Positions 33,638-41,916 of a stretch of 64,000 nucleotides of DNA are shown here, piece by piece; the first letter of the stretch is position 1; each line of letters opens with the position of its first letter. The DNA comes from Streptomyces sp. STR69 (GTDB lineage: Bacteria > Actinomycetota > Actinomycetes > Streptomycetales > Streptomycetaceae): contig NZ_JALJRY010000020.1 of NCBI RefSeq assembly GCF_024519455.1, forward strand, positions 1 to 64,000. Direction: 5' to 3'. A program made the position numbers and the translations under genes. The notes beneath the pieces are model-generated. The model worked only from the letters and a program-made list of their open reading frames with translations. It made no database searches and was not told the origin of the DNA.

Positions 33638-34645
33638 TCAGGCGGAACCACTCAGCCGCAGTTCGGCCTGTACGACCAGTTCGTCGGCCGCCAGCGCCTC
33701 CGCGCCCGACAGCAGCCGCGCGACCTGCTCGATGGCGAGGGCGCCGAGCCCGCGCGTGTCGAGGGCGACGCTGGTGAGCGGGGGCTCGACCAGCGCGCCG
33801 AGCTGCAGGCCGTCGAAGCCGATGACCGCCAGCTCGTGCGGGACGTTCCTGCCCAGCCGGCGGGCTTCCCGCAGGGCGCCGATCGCGATGATGTCGTTGA
33901 ACGTGAAGACCGCGGTGACGTCGGGGTGGGCGGTGAGCATGGCCCTGAGCGCCTCCCCGCCGCCGTCGGCGGTCTGGTCCGCGCCGACCACCAGGCCCGG
34001 GTCGATCCCGTGCGCCGCCGCGGCCGTCGTGAACCACTCGTGCCGGACGCTCGGCTCGGCGCGGGTGTGGTGGTCGAGCATGCCGATCCGGGTGTGTCCC
34101 CGCGCGACCAGGTGCGCGACCGCGGCGTGCACCCCCGCTGAGCCGTCGATCGTGATCGCGCTGAACCGCGTCCGCTGCTCCCGGCCGATCAGTACCACCG
34201 GCATGCCACGCGTGAACTTCTCCAACTCGCTCTCGGGGCAGCTGAAGTAGCCGATGACCGCGTCCACTTGGGAGCTGATCACCTGGAGCGTGCCGAGTTC
34301 CTCCTCCGCCCGGTCCCCGGTGTCGTACACGACGACCTGCCAGCCACGGGCCCTGGCCGCCTCCAGCGCGGCGGCGGCGACCTCGGTGAAGAACGGGTTG
34401 AGCAGGTCGGGGATGACCAGCCCGATCGTCATCGTGTCCTGGCGGACCAGACCGCGGGCGAACCGGCTCGGGCGGTACCCGAGCGCCCGAGCGGCGTCGA
34501 GTACCCGCTGCTTGGTGTCGACGTCGATCTCGTCCTTGTCGTTGAGCGCCCGTGACACGGTCTGCCGGGACACCCCGGCCGACTTGGCGACGTCATTGAT
34601 CGTGATTTTCCGGGGCTCGGTCCCCGCTGCTGATGGCAGCACCAT
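33638..34645 (-). CDS. LacI-family transcriptional regulator of the GH38/lacZ operon
   Basis: This 335-aa protein has a clear LacI headpiece (TINDVAKSAGVSRQTVSRALN, hinge RPSRFARGLV) and a sensor domain with IGLVIPDLLNPFF and AVIGFDGLQLGALVEPPLTSV. ATG 34645 has GGGAGG upstream. It lies immediately upstream of, and reads into, the transporter/glycosidase operon. The tandem GTGAGCGCTC palindromes in between are the likely operators. The inducer is probably the imported mannoside or galactoside. Confidence 0.9.
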   Translation of the reverse strand: MVLPSAAGTEPRKITINDVAKSAGVSRQTVSRALNDKDEIDVDTKQRVLDAARALGYRPSRFARGLVRQDTMTIGLVIPDLLNPFFTEVAAAALEAARARGWQVVVYDTGDRAEEELGTLQVISSQVDAVIGYFSCPESELEKFTRGMPVVLIGREQRTRFSAITIDGSAGVHAAVAHLVARGHTRIGMLDHHTRAEPSVRHEWFTTAAAAHGIDPGLVVGADQTADGGGEALRAMLTAHPDVTAVFTFNDIIAIGALREARRLGRNVPHELAVIGFDGLQLGALVEPPLTSVALDTRGLGALAIEQVARLLSGAEALAADELVVQAELRLSGSA

Positions 34646-34732
34646 CGCCCACCTCCCGCTTCTCGCGAACGCCGGTGCGCGCGCAAGGCCCGAGTATGCC
34701 CGTACCGGGGCGGCCGGACGAAGCGACGGCCA

Positions 34733-34749
34733 CCGGCGGGAGTCGCCGG
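34733..34749. terminator. Possible weak terminator after the ROK gene
   Basis: CCGGCG (34733-34738) and CGCCGG (34744-34749) form a 6-bp stem with a 5-base loop. It lies about 50 bases beyond the ROK gene stop, in the gap before the LacI-type gene. The stem is short, so the call is tentative. Confidence 0.3.
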
Positions 34750-34800
34750 AACGGGTGTGGCGGGCAGCGGGGGCGGCCTTACCGGCGTACGGCGGTGTCG

Positions 34801-36060
34801 CTACGGAGACGTCACGGCGACCGGGGTCCGGGGGAGGGCCGGAACGCTGGTGGGGTCGTCGAGGAGGGCGTCGCGGCAGGTCTGGAACGCGCCGCGCAGC
34901 GTCGCCTCCGTGCCGAGGACGCCGAAGGTGATGTCCGGCTGGGTGTCCGGCGCCAGGGCGCGACGTCCGGCCAGCCGGGCGTCCATGCCGGGCCGGAGCC
35001 ACACGGCCCAGGTGGCGAGGTAGCCGCCGAGGATGATCTCGCCGACGTCGGTGACACCGCAGACGCCGAGGACGGCCGCGCCCAGGGCGTGCCCGGCGGC
35101 GCCGAGCGCTGCGGTCGCGTCCGGATCGCCCGCGCGCAGCCGGCGGTCCAGCTCGGCGAGCGCAGCCTCGCCTCCGCGCGCCTCGGCCACGGTGTCCAAC
35201 CCGGCCGCGTGGATGAGGGGTTCGGGCCCGATGTACATCGCCAGGCAACCCCGGGTGCCGCACCGGCATTCCGGTCCGTCGAGGGCGATCGGCAGATGTC
35301 CGATCTCGCCCGCCATGCCGTGACTGCCGCTGTGCACCCGGCCGTTGACGAGCAGCCCGCCGCCGACTCCGGTGTCGGCCTTGATGTAGGCGACGGTTTC
35401 CGGGTGCCGTACGCCGTCGGCCGCGAGGGCGTGGTACTCGGCCAGGGCCGCCATGTTGGCGTCGTTGACCACGTCAACAGGGCAGTCGAGTCCGGGGAGT
35501 TCGGCGACCACCAGGGCGCGCAGGTCGGTGCTGTGCCAACCGAAGTCGATGGCTGCGGCCACCAGTTGGCCGGGTCCGACGACCGGTCCGGCCATGGCGA
35601 CGGTGAGTTGGGCGAGATGGGCGTCCGGTGAGGCGTCCCGGACCGCGGCCCCGGCCGCCCGCGCGACACATCCGATGACCGCGGCCAGAGCGCGCGGATC
35701 GCCGTACGGCGCGTGGTGCGGCGCCGACTCGCGGTGCAGGACACGGCCACGGAAGTCGGCCGCCATGACGTGCACGGACTCCAGGGTCACCTGCGCGGCG
35801 AGGATGACCACGCGCTCGGGCACCAGCCGCAGCAGCCGCCTGGGGCGGCCCCGCCCGCCGGACGGAACCGAGCCCGCCTCGCGGACGAGGCCGCGGTCGA
35901 TGAGTTCCGCGACGAGCGCCGTGACGGAGGCGTGCACAAGACCGGTCCCGGCGGCGACCTCGGTACGGGCGCAGGGACCGTGGGTGTCGAGGTACCGCAG
36001 CACCAGGGCCAGGTTGCGGCGTCGTACGTCGGTCGAGTCGGCGGGGGCGTTCACATGCAC
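34801..36060 (-). CDS. ROK-family transcriptional regulator (NagC/XylR type)
   Basis: This 419-aa protein has an N-terminal winged helix (residues ~10-70, TEVAAGTGLVHASVTALVAELIDRG) and a ROK sugar-kinase-like domain. The latter includes IKADTGVGGGLLVNG and the zinc/Cys motif CRCGTRGCLAMY. GTG 36060 is preferred because GGAGG lies seven bases before it. It diverges from the MFS transporter gene across a 134-bp gap holding an AT-rich inverted repeat. It likely represses the MFS/carboxylesterase pair and responds to a sugar or sugar phosphate. Confidence 0.88.
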   Translation of the reverse strand: MHVNAPADSTDVRRRNLALVLRYLDTHGPCARTEVAAGTGLVHASVTALVAELIDRGLVREAGSVPSGGRGRPRRLLRLVPERVVILAAQVTLESVHVMAADFRGRVLHRESAPHHAPYGDPRALAAVIGCVARAAGAAVRDASPDAHLAQLTVAMAGPVVGPGQLVAAAIDFGWHSTDLRALVVAELPGLDCPVDVVNDANMAALAEYHALAADGVRHPETVAYIKADTGVGGGLLVNGRVHSGSHGMAGEIGHLPIALDGPECRCGTRGCLAMYIGPEPLIHAAGLDTVAEARGGEAALAELDRRLRAGDPDATAALGAAGHALGAAVLGVCGVTDVGEIILGGYLATWAVWLRPGMDARLAGRRALAPDTQPDITFGVLGTEATLRGAFQTCRDALLDDPTSVPALPRTPVAVTSP

Positions 36061-36106
36061 GATTGTGCCTCCGGCGCTGTGTGATCCGGTCAGGGTGGCC
36101 AAGATA

Positions 36107-36132
36107 TATTTTTTCGAGTCTTGAAATAAATA
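36107..36132. promoter_or_regulatory. AT-rich imperfect palindrome, candidate ROK operator
   Basis: TATTTTTTC and GAAATAAATA form an imperfect inverted repeat in an almost GC-free patch between the divergent ROK and MFS genes. AT-rich palindromes are usual for NagC/XylR-type ROK repressors. Confidence 0.45.
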
Positions 36133-36194
36133 AATGGGCGAGGTCATACTCCCGACACCGGCAACGAAGCCGGTCCGTCCCCGTGGAGGCGTCC

Positions 36195-37481
36195 TTGTCC
36201 GCTTCGACCTCTTCCGCCCCCGCCACATCCCGAACGGACGACACCCTGGGCCGCTCCCAGGTCAACGTCCTGATGTGGTCGATGGGCGCGGGATTCGCCG
36301 CTCTCTACACCGCCTACGCCGGCCTCGTCGTGGTCCTGCTTCCCACCCAGATCCAGAACCTCGACGCCGCCACGAAGGAATCGAACCTCGCCCTGGTCAC
36401 GATGACCTCGTCCATCGTCACGCTCTTCGCCCAGCCGATCATCGGCGCCGTCTCCGACCGCACCCGGGGCCGCCTCGGCCGCCGCACCCCCTGGATGCTG
36501 TTCGGCGCCGTCGGCGCGGTCCTCACCCTGCTGGCCATCTCCCACGCCACCACCCTGCTCTGGCTCACCCTGCTGTGGGTCGCCGTCCAGGTACTGCTGA
36601 ACGTGGTGCAGGCCCCGCTCACCGCCGTCATGGCCGACCGTGTGGCTCCCCGCCGCTTCGGCATCGTCTCCGCCTTCGTCGGCCTCGGCTCCAACCTGGG
36701 CGCCACCCTCGGCGTGATCCTCGCCGCCCGCTACGCCGGACGCCTCGGCCTCGGCTACGGCGTCATCGCGGCCGTCGTCCTGGTGACGGTGCTCGCGTTC
36801 GTCCTCCTCAACCGCGACCGCACCCGCCCCGAGCCCCCGGAGCCCTTCTCCTGGCGGGAGTTCCTCACCGGCTTCTGGGTCTCCCCGCGCCAACACCCCG
36901 ACTTCGCCTGGGCGTTCGTGGCCCGCATGACCTTCATCCTCGGCTACTGGGGAGTCGCCACCTACCAGCGCTACGCCCTCCAGGACTACGCCGGCCTGGA
37001 CGGCGACGCGGTGGACAGCGCCCAGCAGCTGATGTCCGTGCTCGCCCTCGTCGGCACCCTCGCCGCTGCCGTCCCGGCCGCGAAGATCTCCGACCGCACC
37101 GGCCGCCGCAAGATCTTCGTGATCGGCGCGTCCGTCCTGCTCGCCCTGTCCATGGCCATCCCGCTGCTCAGCCCCACCCTGCCCGCGATGTACGCCTACG
37201 CGCTGGTCAGCGGAATGGGATTCGGCACGTACATGTCGCTGGACATGGCCCTCATGACCGAGGTCCTGCCCAAGGGCTCGGCCGCCGGCAAGGACCTCGG
37301 CATCCTCAACATCGCCACCAACATCCCCCAGGCCCTGGGCCCGATCATCGCCTCCGTGCTCATCACCTGCTTCGCCGCGGGCAGCGACAAACTGCCGGGC
37401 TACCGTGTCCTGTTCGCCTTCGCCATGGCCGTCGTACTGATCAGCGCGCTCGCCATCCGGCCGATCAAGAGCGTCAAGTAG
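36195..37481 (+). CDS. MFS transporter, probable sugar transporter
   Basis: This 428-aa protein has about 12 membrane helices and the MFS loop motif GAVSDRTRGRLGRRTPW between helices 2 and 3, with a repeat AKISDRTGRRK in the second half. I propose TTG 36195 as start because GGAGG lies five bases before it; GTG 36183 is in frame but lacks a ribosome site. It diverges from a ROK regulator and precedes a carboxylesterase gene by 63 bp. Sugar or glycoside uptake is inferred from the regulator type. Confidence 0.85.
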   Translation: MSASTSSAPATSRTDDTLGRSQVNVLMWSMGAGFAALYTAYAGLVVVLLPTQIQNLDAATKESNLALVTMTSSIVTLFAQPIIGAVSDRTRGRLGRRTPWMLFGAVGAVLTLLAISHATTLLWLTLLWVAVQVLLNVVQAPLTAVMADRVAPRRFGIVSAFVGLGSNLGATLGVILAARYAGRLGLGYGVIAAVVLVTVLAFVLLNRDRTRPEPPEPFSWREFLTGFWVSPRQHPDFAWAFVARMTFILGYWGVATYQRYALQDYAGLDGDAVDSAQQLMSVLALVGTLAAAVPAAKISDRTGRRKIFVIGASVLLALSMAIPLLSPTLPAMYAYALVSGMGFGTYMSLDMALMTEVLPKGSAAGKDLGILNIATNIPQALGPIIASVLITCFAAGSDKLPGYRVLFAFAMAVVLISALAIRPIKSVK

Positions 37482-37544
37482 CAGGCCAGGCACGAAACTT
37501 CGACCATCACCTGTAACTGCACATCTCCACAAGGAAGTTGCTCC

Positions 37545-38987
37545 GTGCCCCAGTCCGTGATCGCCGCCACGTCCCAGGGACCCGTCCTCGGGACGTGGCG
37601 GCACACCACCGCCCGCTTCCTCGGCATCCCCTACGCCAAGCCCCCGGTCGGCGACCTCCGCTTTGCCGCCCCCGTCCCGCCCGAGCCGTGGACCGAACCA
37701 CTCGACGCCACCCGGTACGGGCCCACCGCGCAACGCCGCCCCTTCATCCTCGACGGCCCCACCACCATCCCCGAACCCTCGGTACCGGGCGACGGTGTCC
37801 TGAACCTCAACGTCTTCACCCCTGCCCCGCACCCGGGCACCGGCCTGCCGGTCCTCGTCTGGATCCACGGCGGCGGCTACGTCGCCGGATCCGCCGCCAG
37901 CCCCTGGTACGACGGCTCGGCCTTCGCCCGCGACGCAATCGTCCTCGTGTCGATCGGCTACCGGCTCGGCATCGAGGGCTTCCTCCACCTCGACGACGCC
38001 CCCGACAACCGTGGTGTGCTCGACTGGATCGCCGCACTGACCTGGGTACGCGACAACATCGACGCGTTCGGCGGCGACCCCGCGAAGGTCACCATCGCCG
38101 GACAGTCGGCCGGCGGCGGCGCCGCACAGACCCTGATGGCCACCCCCGCCGCACACGGACTCTTCCGCGCCGCGATCTCCCAGTCCGGCGCCGTCAGGTC
38201 CCCCCAGCGCCGACGCGACGCACTCGCCGACTCGGCCCGCCTGACCGAACGGACGGGTGTCCCCGCCCTGGCGTCAGCGCTCCGCGACCTGACCGTTGAC
38301 GAACTGCTCGCGCTTCAGGACGCCTTGGCCACTCCTGAGGCCGGACTGACGCTGGCGCCCTTTGCCGACGGGGAGTTGATCCCTGTCCCGGTGGCTGAGG
38401 CTTTCACCGATGGCAGCGCCGCCGCCGTCCCGCTGTTGCTCGGCTTTACCCAGCGGGAGTTCAACCCGCCGGTCGGGAGCGGTTCGGCAGAGGCTCCCGC
38501 ACCGGCCGAGGCCGTACAAGCCGTGCTGGCCGCACATGGGCTGCCCCCGGAGGCCGTGGCCGCCTACGCCACCCTCCACAACGACCACGACCCGGCGCAA
38601 CGCGTGGGCCAGGCCCTGACCGACGCCATCTTCCGGGGCCCTTCACTCGCCCTCGCCGAAGCCCGCGCACACCACGAACTCCCCACCTGGCTCTACCACT
38701 TCACCTATGGAAGCGCCGCCCACTGCGTCGAGATCCCCTTCGCGTTCGACCTCCTCGACGCCGAGCGCGTCACGGCCGCGACGGGCCCGCGTCCGCCTCA
38801 GTCCCTCGCCGACGCGATGCACGCAGCCTGGGTCGCCTTCGTCCGCGACCTCGACCCGGGCCCCGAGTGGCCCCGCTACACCGACAAGCGCCGCACCACG
38901 ATGACTTGGGACACCGCCCCGCACATGCTGGACGACCCGCTGAGCGCGGAGCGCCGCATCTGGACCACATCGCCGACCACTCCTTGA
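37545..38987 (+). CDS. Type-B carboxylesterase
   Basis: This 480-aa protein follows the carboxylesterase-B pattern. It has TTARFLGIPYAKPPVGDLRF near the start, the oxyanion HGGGYVAGS, the nucleophile Ser in TIAGQSAGGG and the late His segment AAHCVEIPFAFDLL. It is likely cytoplasmic, as no signal is seen. The GTG has AAGGAAG upstream. Its place behind a sugar-type MFS gene suggests removal of acyl esters from an imported glycoside or another ester substrate. Confidence 0.88.
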   Translation: MPQSVIAATSQGPVLGTWRHTTARFLGIPYAKPPVGDLRFAAPVPPEPWTEPLDATRYGPTAQRRPFILDGPTTIPEPSVPGDGVLNLNVFTPAPHPGTGLPVLVWIHGGGYVAGSAASPWYDGSAFARDAIVLVSIGYRLGIEGFLHLDDAPDNRGVLDWIAALTWVRDNIDAFGGDPAKVTIAGQSAGGGAAQTLMATPAAHGLFRAAISQSGAVRSPQRRRDALADSARLTERTGVPALASALRDLTVDELLALQDALATPEAGLTLAPFADGELIPVPVAEAFTDGSAAAVPLLLGFTQREFNPPVGSGSAEAPAPAEAVQAVLAAHGLPPEAVAAYATLHNDHDPAQRVGQALTDAIFRGPSLALAEARAHHELPTWLYHFTYGSAAHCVEIPFAFDLLDAERVTAATGPRPPQSLADAMHAAWVAFVRDLDPGPEWPRYTDKRRTTMTWDTAPHMLDDPLSAERRIWTTSPTTP

Positions 38988-39110
38988 ACCGGCTGGACCT
39001 CCGCTGCCGGGCCGGGCCGGTACGCCCTTCGACCTGCCCGCCTCGGCGGAGGAGGTTCGGTGCGGAGGGGCGGGCCGCCCTATGCTGCGGCGGGGCGACG
39101 GGAGACACGT

Positions 39111-39722
39111 ATGGACAAGCCCGGCATGAGGGCGCCGGTCAGAGTCAGAGGGATGCTCGGCGTGGTCGTGACTGTGACATTGGCGGCGTCGTGCGCGCAT
39201 CAGAACCCGGCGCCGGTGAAGGAGCCCTCTGGGGCTGCCTCCGCCGCACCGCAATCCACGGTCTACGCCTCCAAGTTGCAGAAGAGCGACCTCCCTTGGA
39301 GCGGCAGTCCAAGCCCGTACGACGCCGAGGTGAAACTCGGTGACGGCCGCCGCGTGGCCCTGCACTACCGCAGGGGCAAGGGGCTCGTCGAGCAGCACTA
39401 CAACCCCCGGGCGAAGGCCTGGACCGAACCGAGGGTCATCTACCGCACCAGGACCGACGCATGCCAGGGCATCCACCTGCGCACCAAGAACGGAACCGTC
39501 GCGGCCATCGCGGACTTCGGCCCCTACTGCTACGACGGCGAGCCCCCGACCGAGTCCATCGCGGCCGTCGCCACCGACGGCCTGACCGACTGGAGCGTCA
39601 ACGTCACGAAGAACTTCGACGGTTGGGAACGGGCCTCCGTCTCCGACGACGGTCAGCAGGTCGTCTTCGGAAGGGACACCACTCTTCACTGGAGTCGGGC
39701 CGGCGGGTTCGAGCGTCGGTGA
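39111..39722 (+). CDS. Putative lipoprotein of unknown function
   Basis: This 203-aa protein has an N-terminal signal with lipobox-like LAASC, so it should be lipid-anchored outside the membrane. The mature region is predicted beta-rich (VKLGDGRRVALHYRRG, AVATDGLTDWSVNVTKN) and ends with a WD/propeller-like repeat ASVSDDGQQVVFGRDTTLHW. No family is recognised. ATG 39111 has GGGAGA upstream, and a TATGCT box at ~39081 may be the -10 element. Confidence 0.7.
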   Translation: MDKPGMRAPVRVRGMLGVVVTVTLAASCAHQNPAPVKEPSGAASAAPQSTVYASKLQKSDLPWSGSPSPYDAEVKLGDGRRVALHYRRGKGLVEQHYNPRAKAWTEPRVIYRTRTDACQGIHLRTKNGTVAAIADFGPYCYDGEPPTESIAAVATDGLTDWSVNVTKNFDGWERASVSDDGQQVVFGRDTTLHWSRAGGFERR

Positions 39723-39748
39723 GCCCGTTCGGCGGTGCTTCACATGAG

Positions 39749-40115
39749 TCAGACGGCGAGCTTCTTTCGGGCAGCGACAGCCTGCTTCTGCACATAGGCG
39801 TCCGGGTCGTGAGCGAGGAGATCCAGTACGGCCAGGGGTCGCCGGTTCGGGGGCGGGGAACCGGCTCAGGGAGATGGCGACCCACGCCCGCACGTCGGTG
39901 TTGTCGTCATCGGCAAGGCGGTGGATGGCCGGCAGGGTCCTGGGCTGCTGTGTGAAACCGAGAGAGCTCAGGGCGCTCATTCGTACCCTGGCGCTGGGGT
40001 CCGCGAGCAGGGTCGTCAGCAGTTCGCGTTCCAAGTCTGCGATCTGGTCGAGGTCGGAGTCGGGGTCCGCCAGCGCGGCGGCAAGGGTGTCGAGCTGTGC
40101 GGCGGTGTCGCTCAC
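39749..40115 (-). pseudogene. HEAT-repeat domain protein, frameshifted
   Basis: The frame from GTG 40115 encodes HEAT-like helices (LLADPSARVRMSALSSLGF, RLADDDNTDVRAWVAISLSRFP) but then loses similarity. One base of shift at the GGGG run at 39835-39838 restores a third repeat (AVLDLLAHDPDAYVQKQAVA) ending in a TGA at 39749-39751. One extra base explains the break. GTG 40115 overlaps the preceding stop (GTGA) and has GGAGG nearby. It is either a real inactivation or a homopolymer sequencing error. Confidence 0.7.
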
Positions 40116-40645
40116 GAGGAGGTCCTCCAGCGCGGGGCGTCGTTGTCCGGCTCGTCGGGGCTGGCGAAGTGGAAGGGCACGCCGAACTGCTCGGCCAGGG
40201 CACGGCCGACCGTCTCCGCTTCCCTCGCTTCGGGCCATGGCGGGACTGCGCCGTTGAACAGTCGCAGGTCACCGCCGTGCCGGACGGTGGCGAGCCGGTA
40301 CTCGGCGACCGGGGCATCCGTGAGCGCGATCAGGTCCACGTACCAGCCGTCGCTGTCGCCGTCCCACAGCGCCTCGAAGGCCACCGTCCGGCCGGGCAAC
40401 GCCTCGACCTGCTCCGTGAGTGCCGTCAGGTCCAGGGGCGGGGTGGGGCGGCGCTCGAACCGCTGGCCCAACTCCCGGTAGCGCTCTGCCACCACGTCCA
40501 GGGTTTCGTACAGCCCCGGCCTGGATTCGGCCGGGAACGCCTCACGCACACGGGCAACTGCCGCGATCCGGTGGTCGCGCCGGATCAGACCGTCCACGGT
40601 GGAACGCTCGGCGGCCGACAGCGTGGCCCATATCGGGGAGTCCAT
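40112..40645 (-). CDS. Hypothetical protein coupled to the HEAT gene
   Basis: This 177-aa soluble protein is of unknown family. It has a helical N-terminal half (ATLSAAERSTVDGLIRRDHRI) and a mixed alpha/beta C-terminal half (WYVDLIALTDAPVAEYRLATV). ATG 40645 is chosen because conserved-looking sequence starts there and no good ribosome site lies further upstream. Its stop overlaps the HEAT gene start, so the two are translated together. Confidence 0.65.
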   Translation of the reverse strand: MDSPIWATLSAAERSTVDGLIRRDHRIAAVARVREAFPAESRPGLYETLDVVAERYRELGQRFERRPTPPLDLTALTEQVEALPGRTVAFEALWDGDSDGWYVDLIALTDAPVAEYRLATVRHGGDLRLFNGAVPPWPEAREAETVGRALAEQFGVPFHFASPDEPDNDAPRWRTSS

Positions 40646-40794
40646 GACCGTATTCAAGCCGTACCTTCCACCCCACTCGACACCCGCCCCCAACTGCCCA
40701 TCCGCAGAAAGGGCTTGCCGACGTCCCCCGGAGGCTGGCACGATCGCCTCCTCCATCACTCCGGACAACGGAGGGTGGCCGTCGAGGAGGTCCG

Positions 40795-41721
40795 GTGTCC
40801 AAGCGGTGGCTGTTCCTGTCGGCGGCCGCGGTGCTCATCGTCGTCTCGCTGGCCCTGGTGCTCCTGCCCGGAGACAAGAACGGCGAGGACGTGAAGACCG
40901 AGGCGGGACCCGCCGCCACCGCACCCGCCGCCACCCGATCCGTGACGAACTCCCCGTCCGCGACCGGCACTTCGACCGCCTCCGCATCCCCCTCCGCGCA
41001 CGCGACCGACGCTTCCAAGAAGCCGTCGACGACATCGTCCGCCCGTCCGTCCGCCACCACGTCGGCCACGAAGTCCCGTCAACAGGCCGCCGGTACCGCC
41101 TCGTTGGCGGGACGCATCCGGCCCGGCGTCACCTACCGCGGTGTCGCCACCTTCTACGACGCGGACGGTGGCGGCGGCGCCTGTCTGTATGACACGGGCG
41201 ACGACGTCCTGACCGGCGCGATGAACACCACCGACTACGAGTCGTCCAAGGCCTGCGGGGCGTATGTGCTCGTCCACGCGGCCGGCGGCGCCACCGTCAC
41301 GGTCCGGATCACCAACGAGTGCCCGGGGGACTGCGCACCGGGTCAGATCGACCTCAGCGCGCAGGCCTTCGCCAAACTCGCCAGCCCTTCGGCCGGCCGG
41401 ATCCCGATCACCTGGAACCTGGTCAGCCCCAGCACCTCCGACACGATCTCGATCCGCTACAAGACCGGGTCCAGCCGCTACTGGTGCGGTATCCAGGCGA
41501 TCGGCCACCGCAATCCACTGGCCCGCCTGGAGGTCCTCGCGGGCGGCACCTGGCGTCAACTGCCGCGCGCCAGCTACAACTACTTCCTCTCCGAGAGCGG
41601 CAGCGGCTGCGGCGGCGCGATCAGGCTCACCGACATCTACGGCGAGCAACTCACCGTCCCCGCACTCGCGGTGCGCCCCGATGTCGTACAGGCCACGCGC
41701 CTCCAGTTCGCCAAGCACTGA
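40795..41721 (+). CDS. Expansin-like (EXLX1-type) secreted protein
   Basis: This 308-aa protein has an N-terminal membrane anchor or signal (LFLSAAAVLIVVSLALVLL), a long Ser/Thr/Ala-rich linker (~30-100), a double-psi beta-barrel (GVATFYDADGGGGACLYD, NECPGDCAPGQIDLSAQAF) and a C-terminal CBM63-like beta domain (YWCGIQAIGHRNPLARLEV). Such proteins loosen cellulose or cell-wall polymers without hydrolysis. The GTG has GAGGAGG upstream. It is divergent from the hypothetical gene at 40645 and is followed directly by a hairpin. Confidence 0.87.
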   Translation: MSKRWLFLSAAAVLIVVSLALVLLPGDKNGEDVKTEAGPAATAPAATRSVTNSPSATGTSTASASPSAHATDASKKPSTTSSARPSATTSATKSRQQAAGTASLAGRIRPGVTYRGVATFYDADGGGGACLYDTGDDVLTGAMNTTDYESSKACGAYVLVHAAGGATVTVRITNECPGDCAPGQIDLSAQAFAKLASPSAGRIPITWNLVSPSTSDTISIRYKTGSSRYWCGIQAIGHRNPLARLEVLAGGTWRQLPRASYNYFLSESGSGCGGAIRLTDIYGEQLTVPALAVRPDVVQATRLQFAKH

Positions 41722-41722
41722 A

Positions 41723-41751
41723 TCAGCGCTCTCGCCCTCTGGCGGCGCTGA
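41723..41751. terminator. Hairpin after the expansin-like gene
   Basis: TCAGCGC (41723-41729) pairs with GCGCTGA (41745-41751), with an inner CGCC/GGCG pairing beyond a three-base bulge. It starts one base after the expansin-like stop codon. Confidence 0.5.
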
Positions 41752-41790
41752 AACCGAGCGAGGCGGTGAACAGGGCCTGAACCACGGCGA

Positions 41791-41916
41791 TCACGGCGGA
41801 CAGGTCCCACAACCGTAGACGACGCCGAAGGCAATACCCGTCAGGGCCGCGCTCACCGGCACCGCGAGTGCCGTCCACAGCAGACGCACGGTCCATCTCC
41901 GGCCGGTGGCGCTCAC
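41791..41916 (-). CDS. Possible small membrane peptide coupled to the MreB-like gene
   Basis: This 41-codon frame starts at GTG 41916, overlapping the stop of the MreB-like gene as GTGA. It contains one hydrophobic helix (LLWTALAVPVSAALTGIAF) and ends CGTCPP. A second hydrophobic stretch (LSAVIAVVQALFTASLGF) continues in another frame just downstream, so it could be a frameshifted two-helix protein. The evidence is coupling and hydrophobicity only. Confidence 0.35.
   Translation of the reverse strand: MSATGRRWTVRLLWTALAVPVSAALTGIAFGVVYGCGTCPP

Noticed and set aside
36144..38156. 670-codon minus-strand frame over the MFS and carboxylesterase genes
   Set aside because: Composition is mostly Gly/Ala/Asp/Glu with no family similarity, while the plus-strand genes have clear motifs and ribosome sites.
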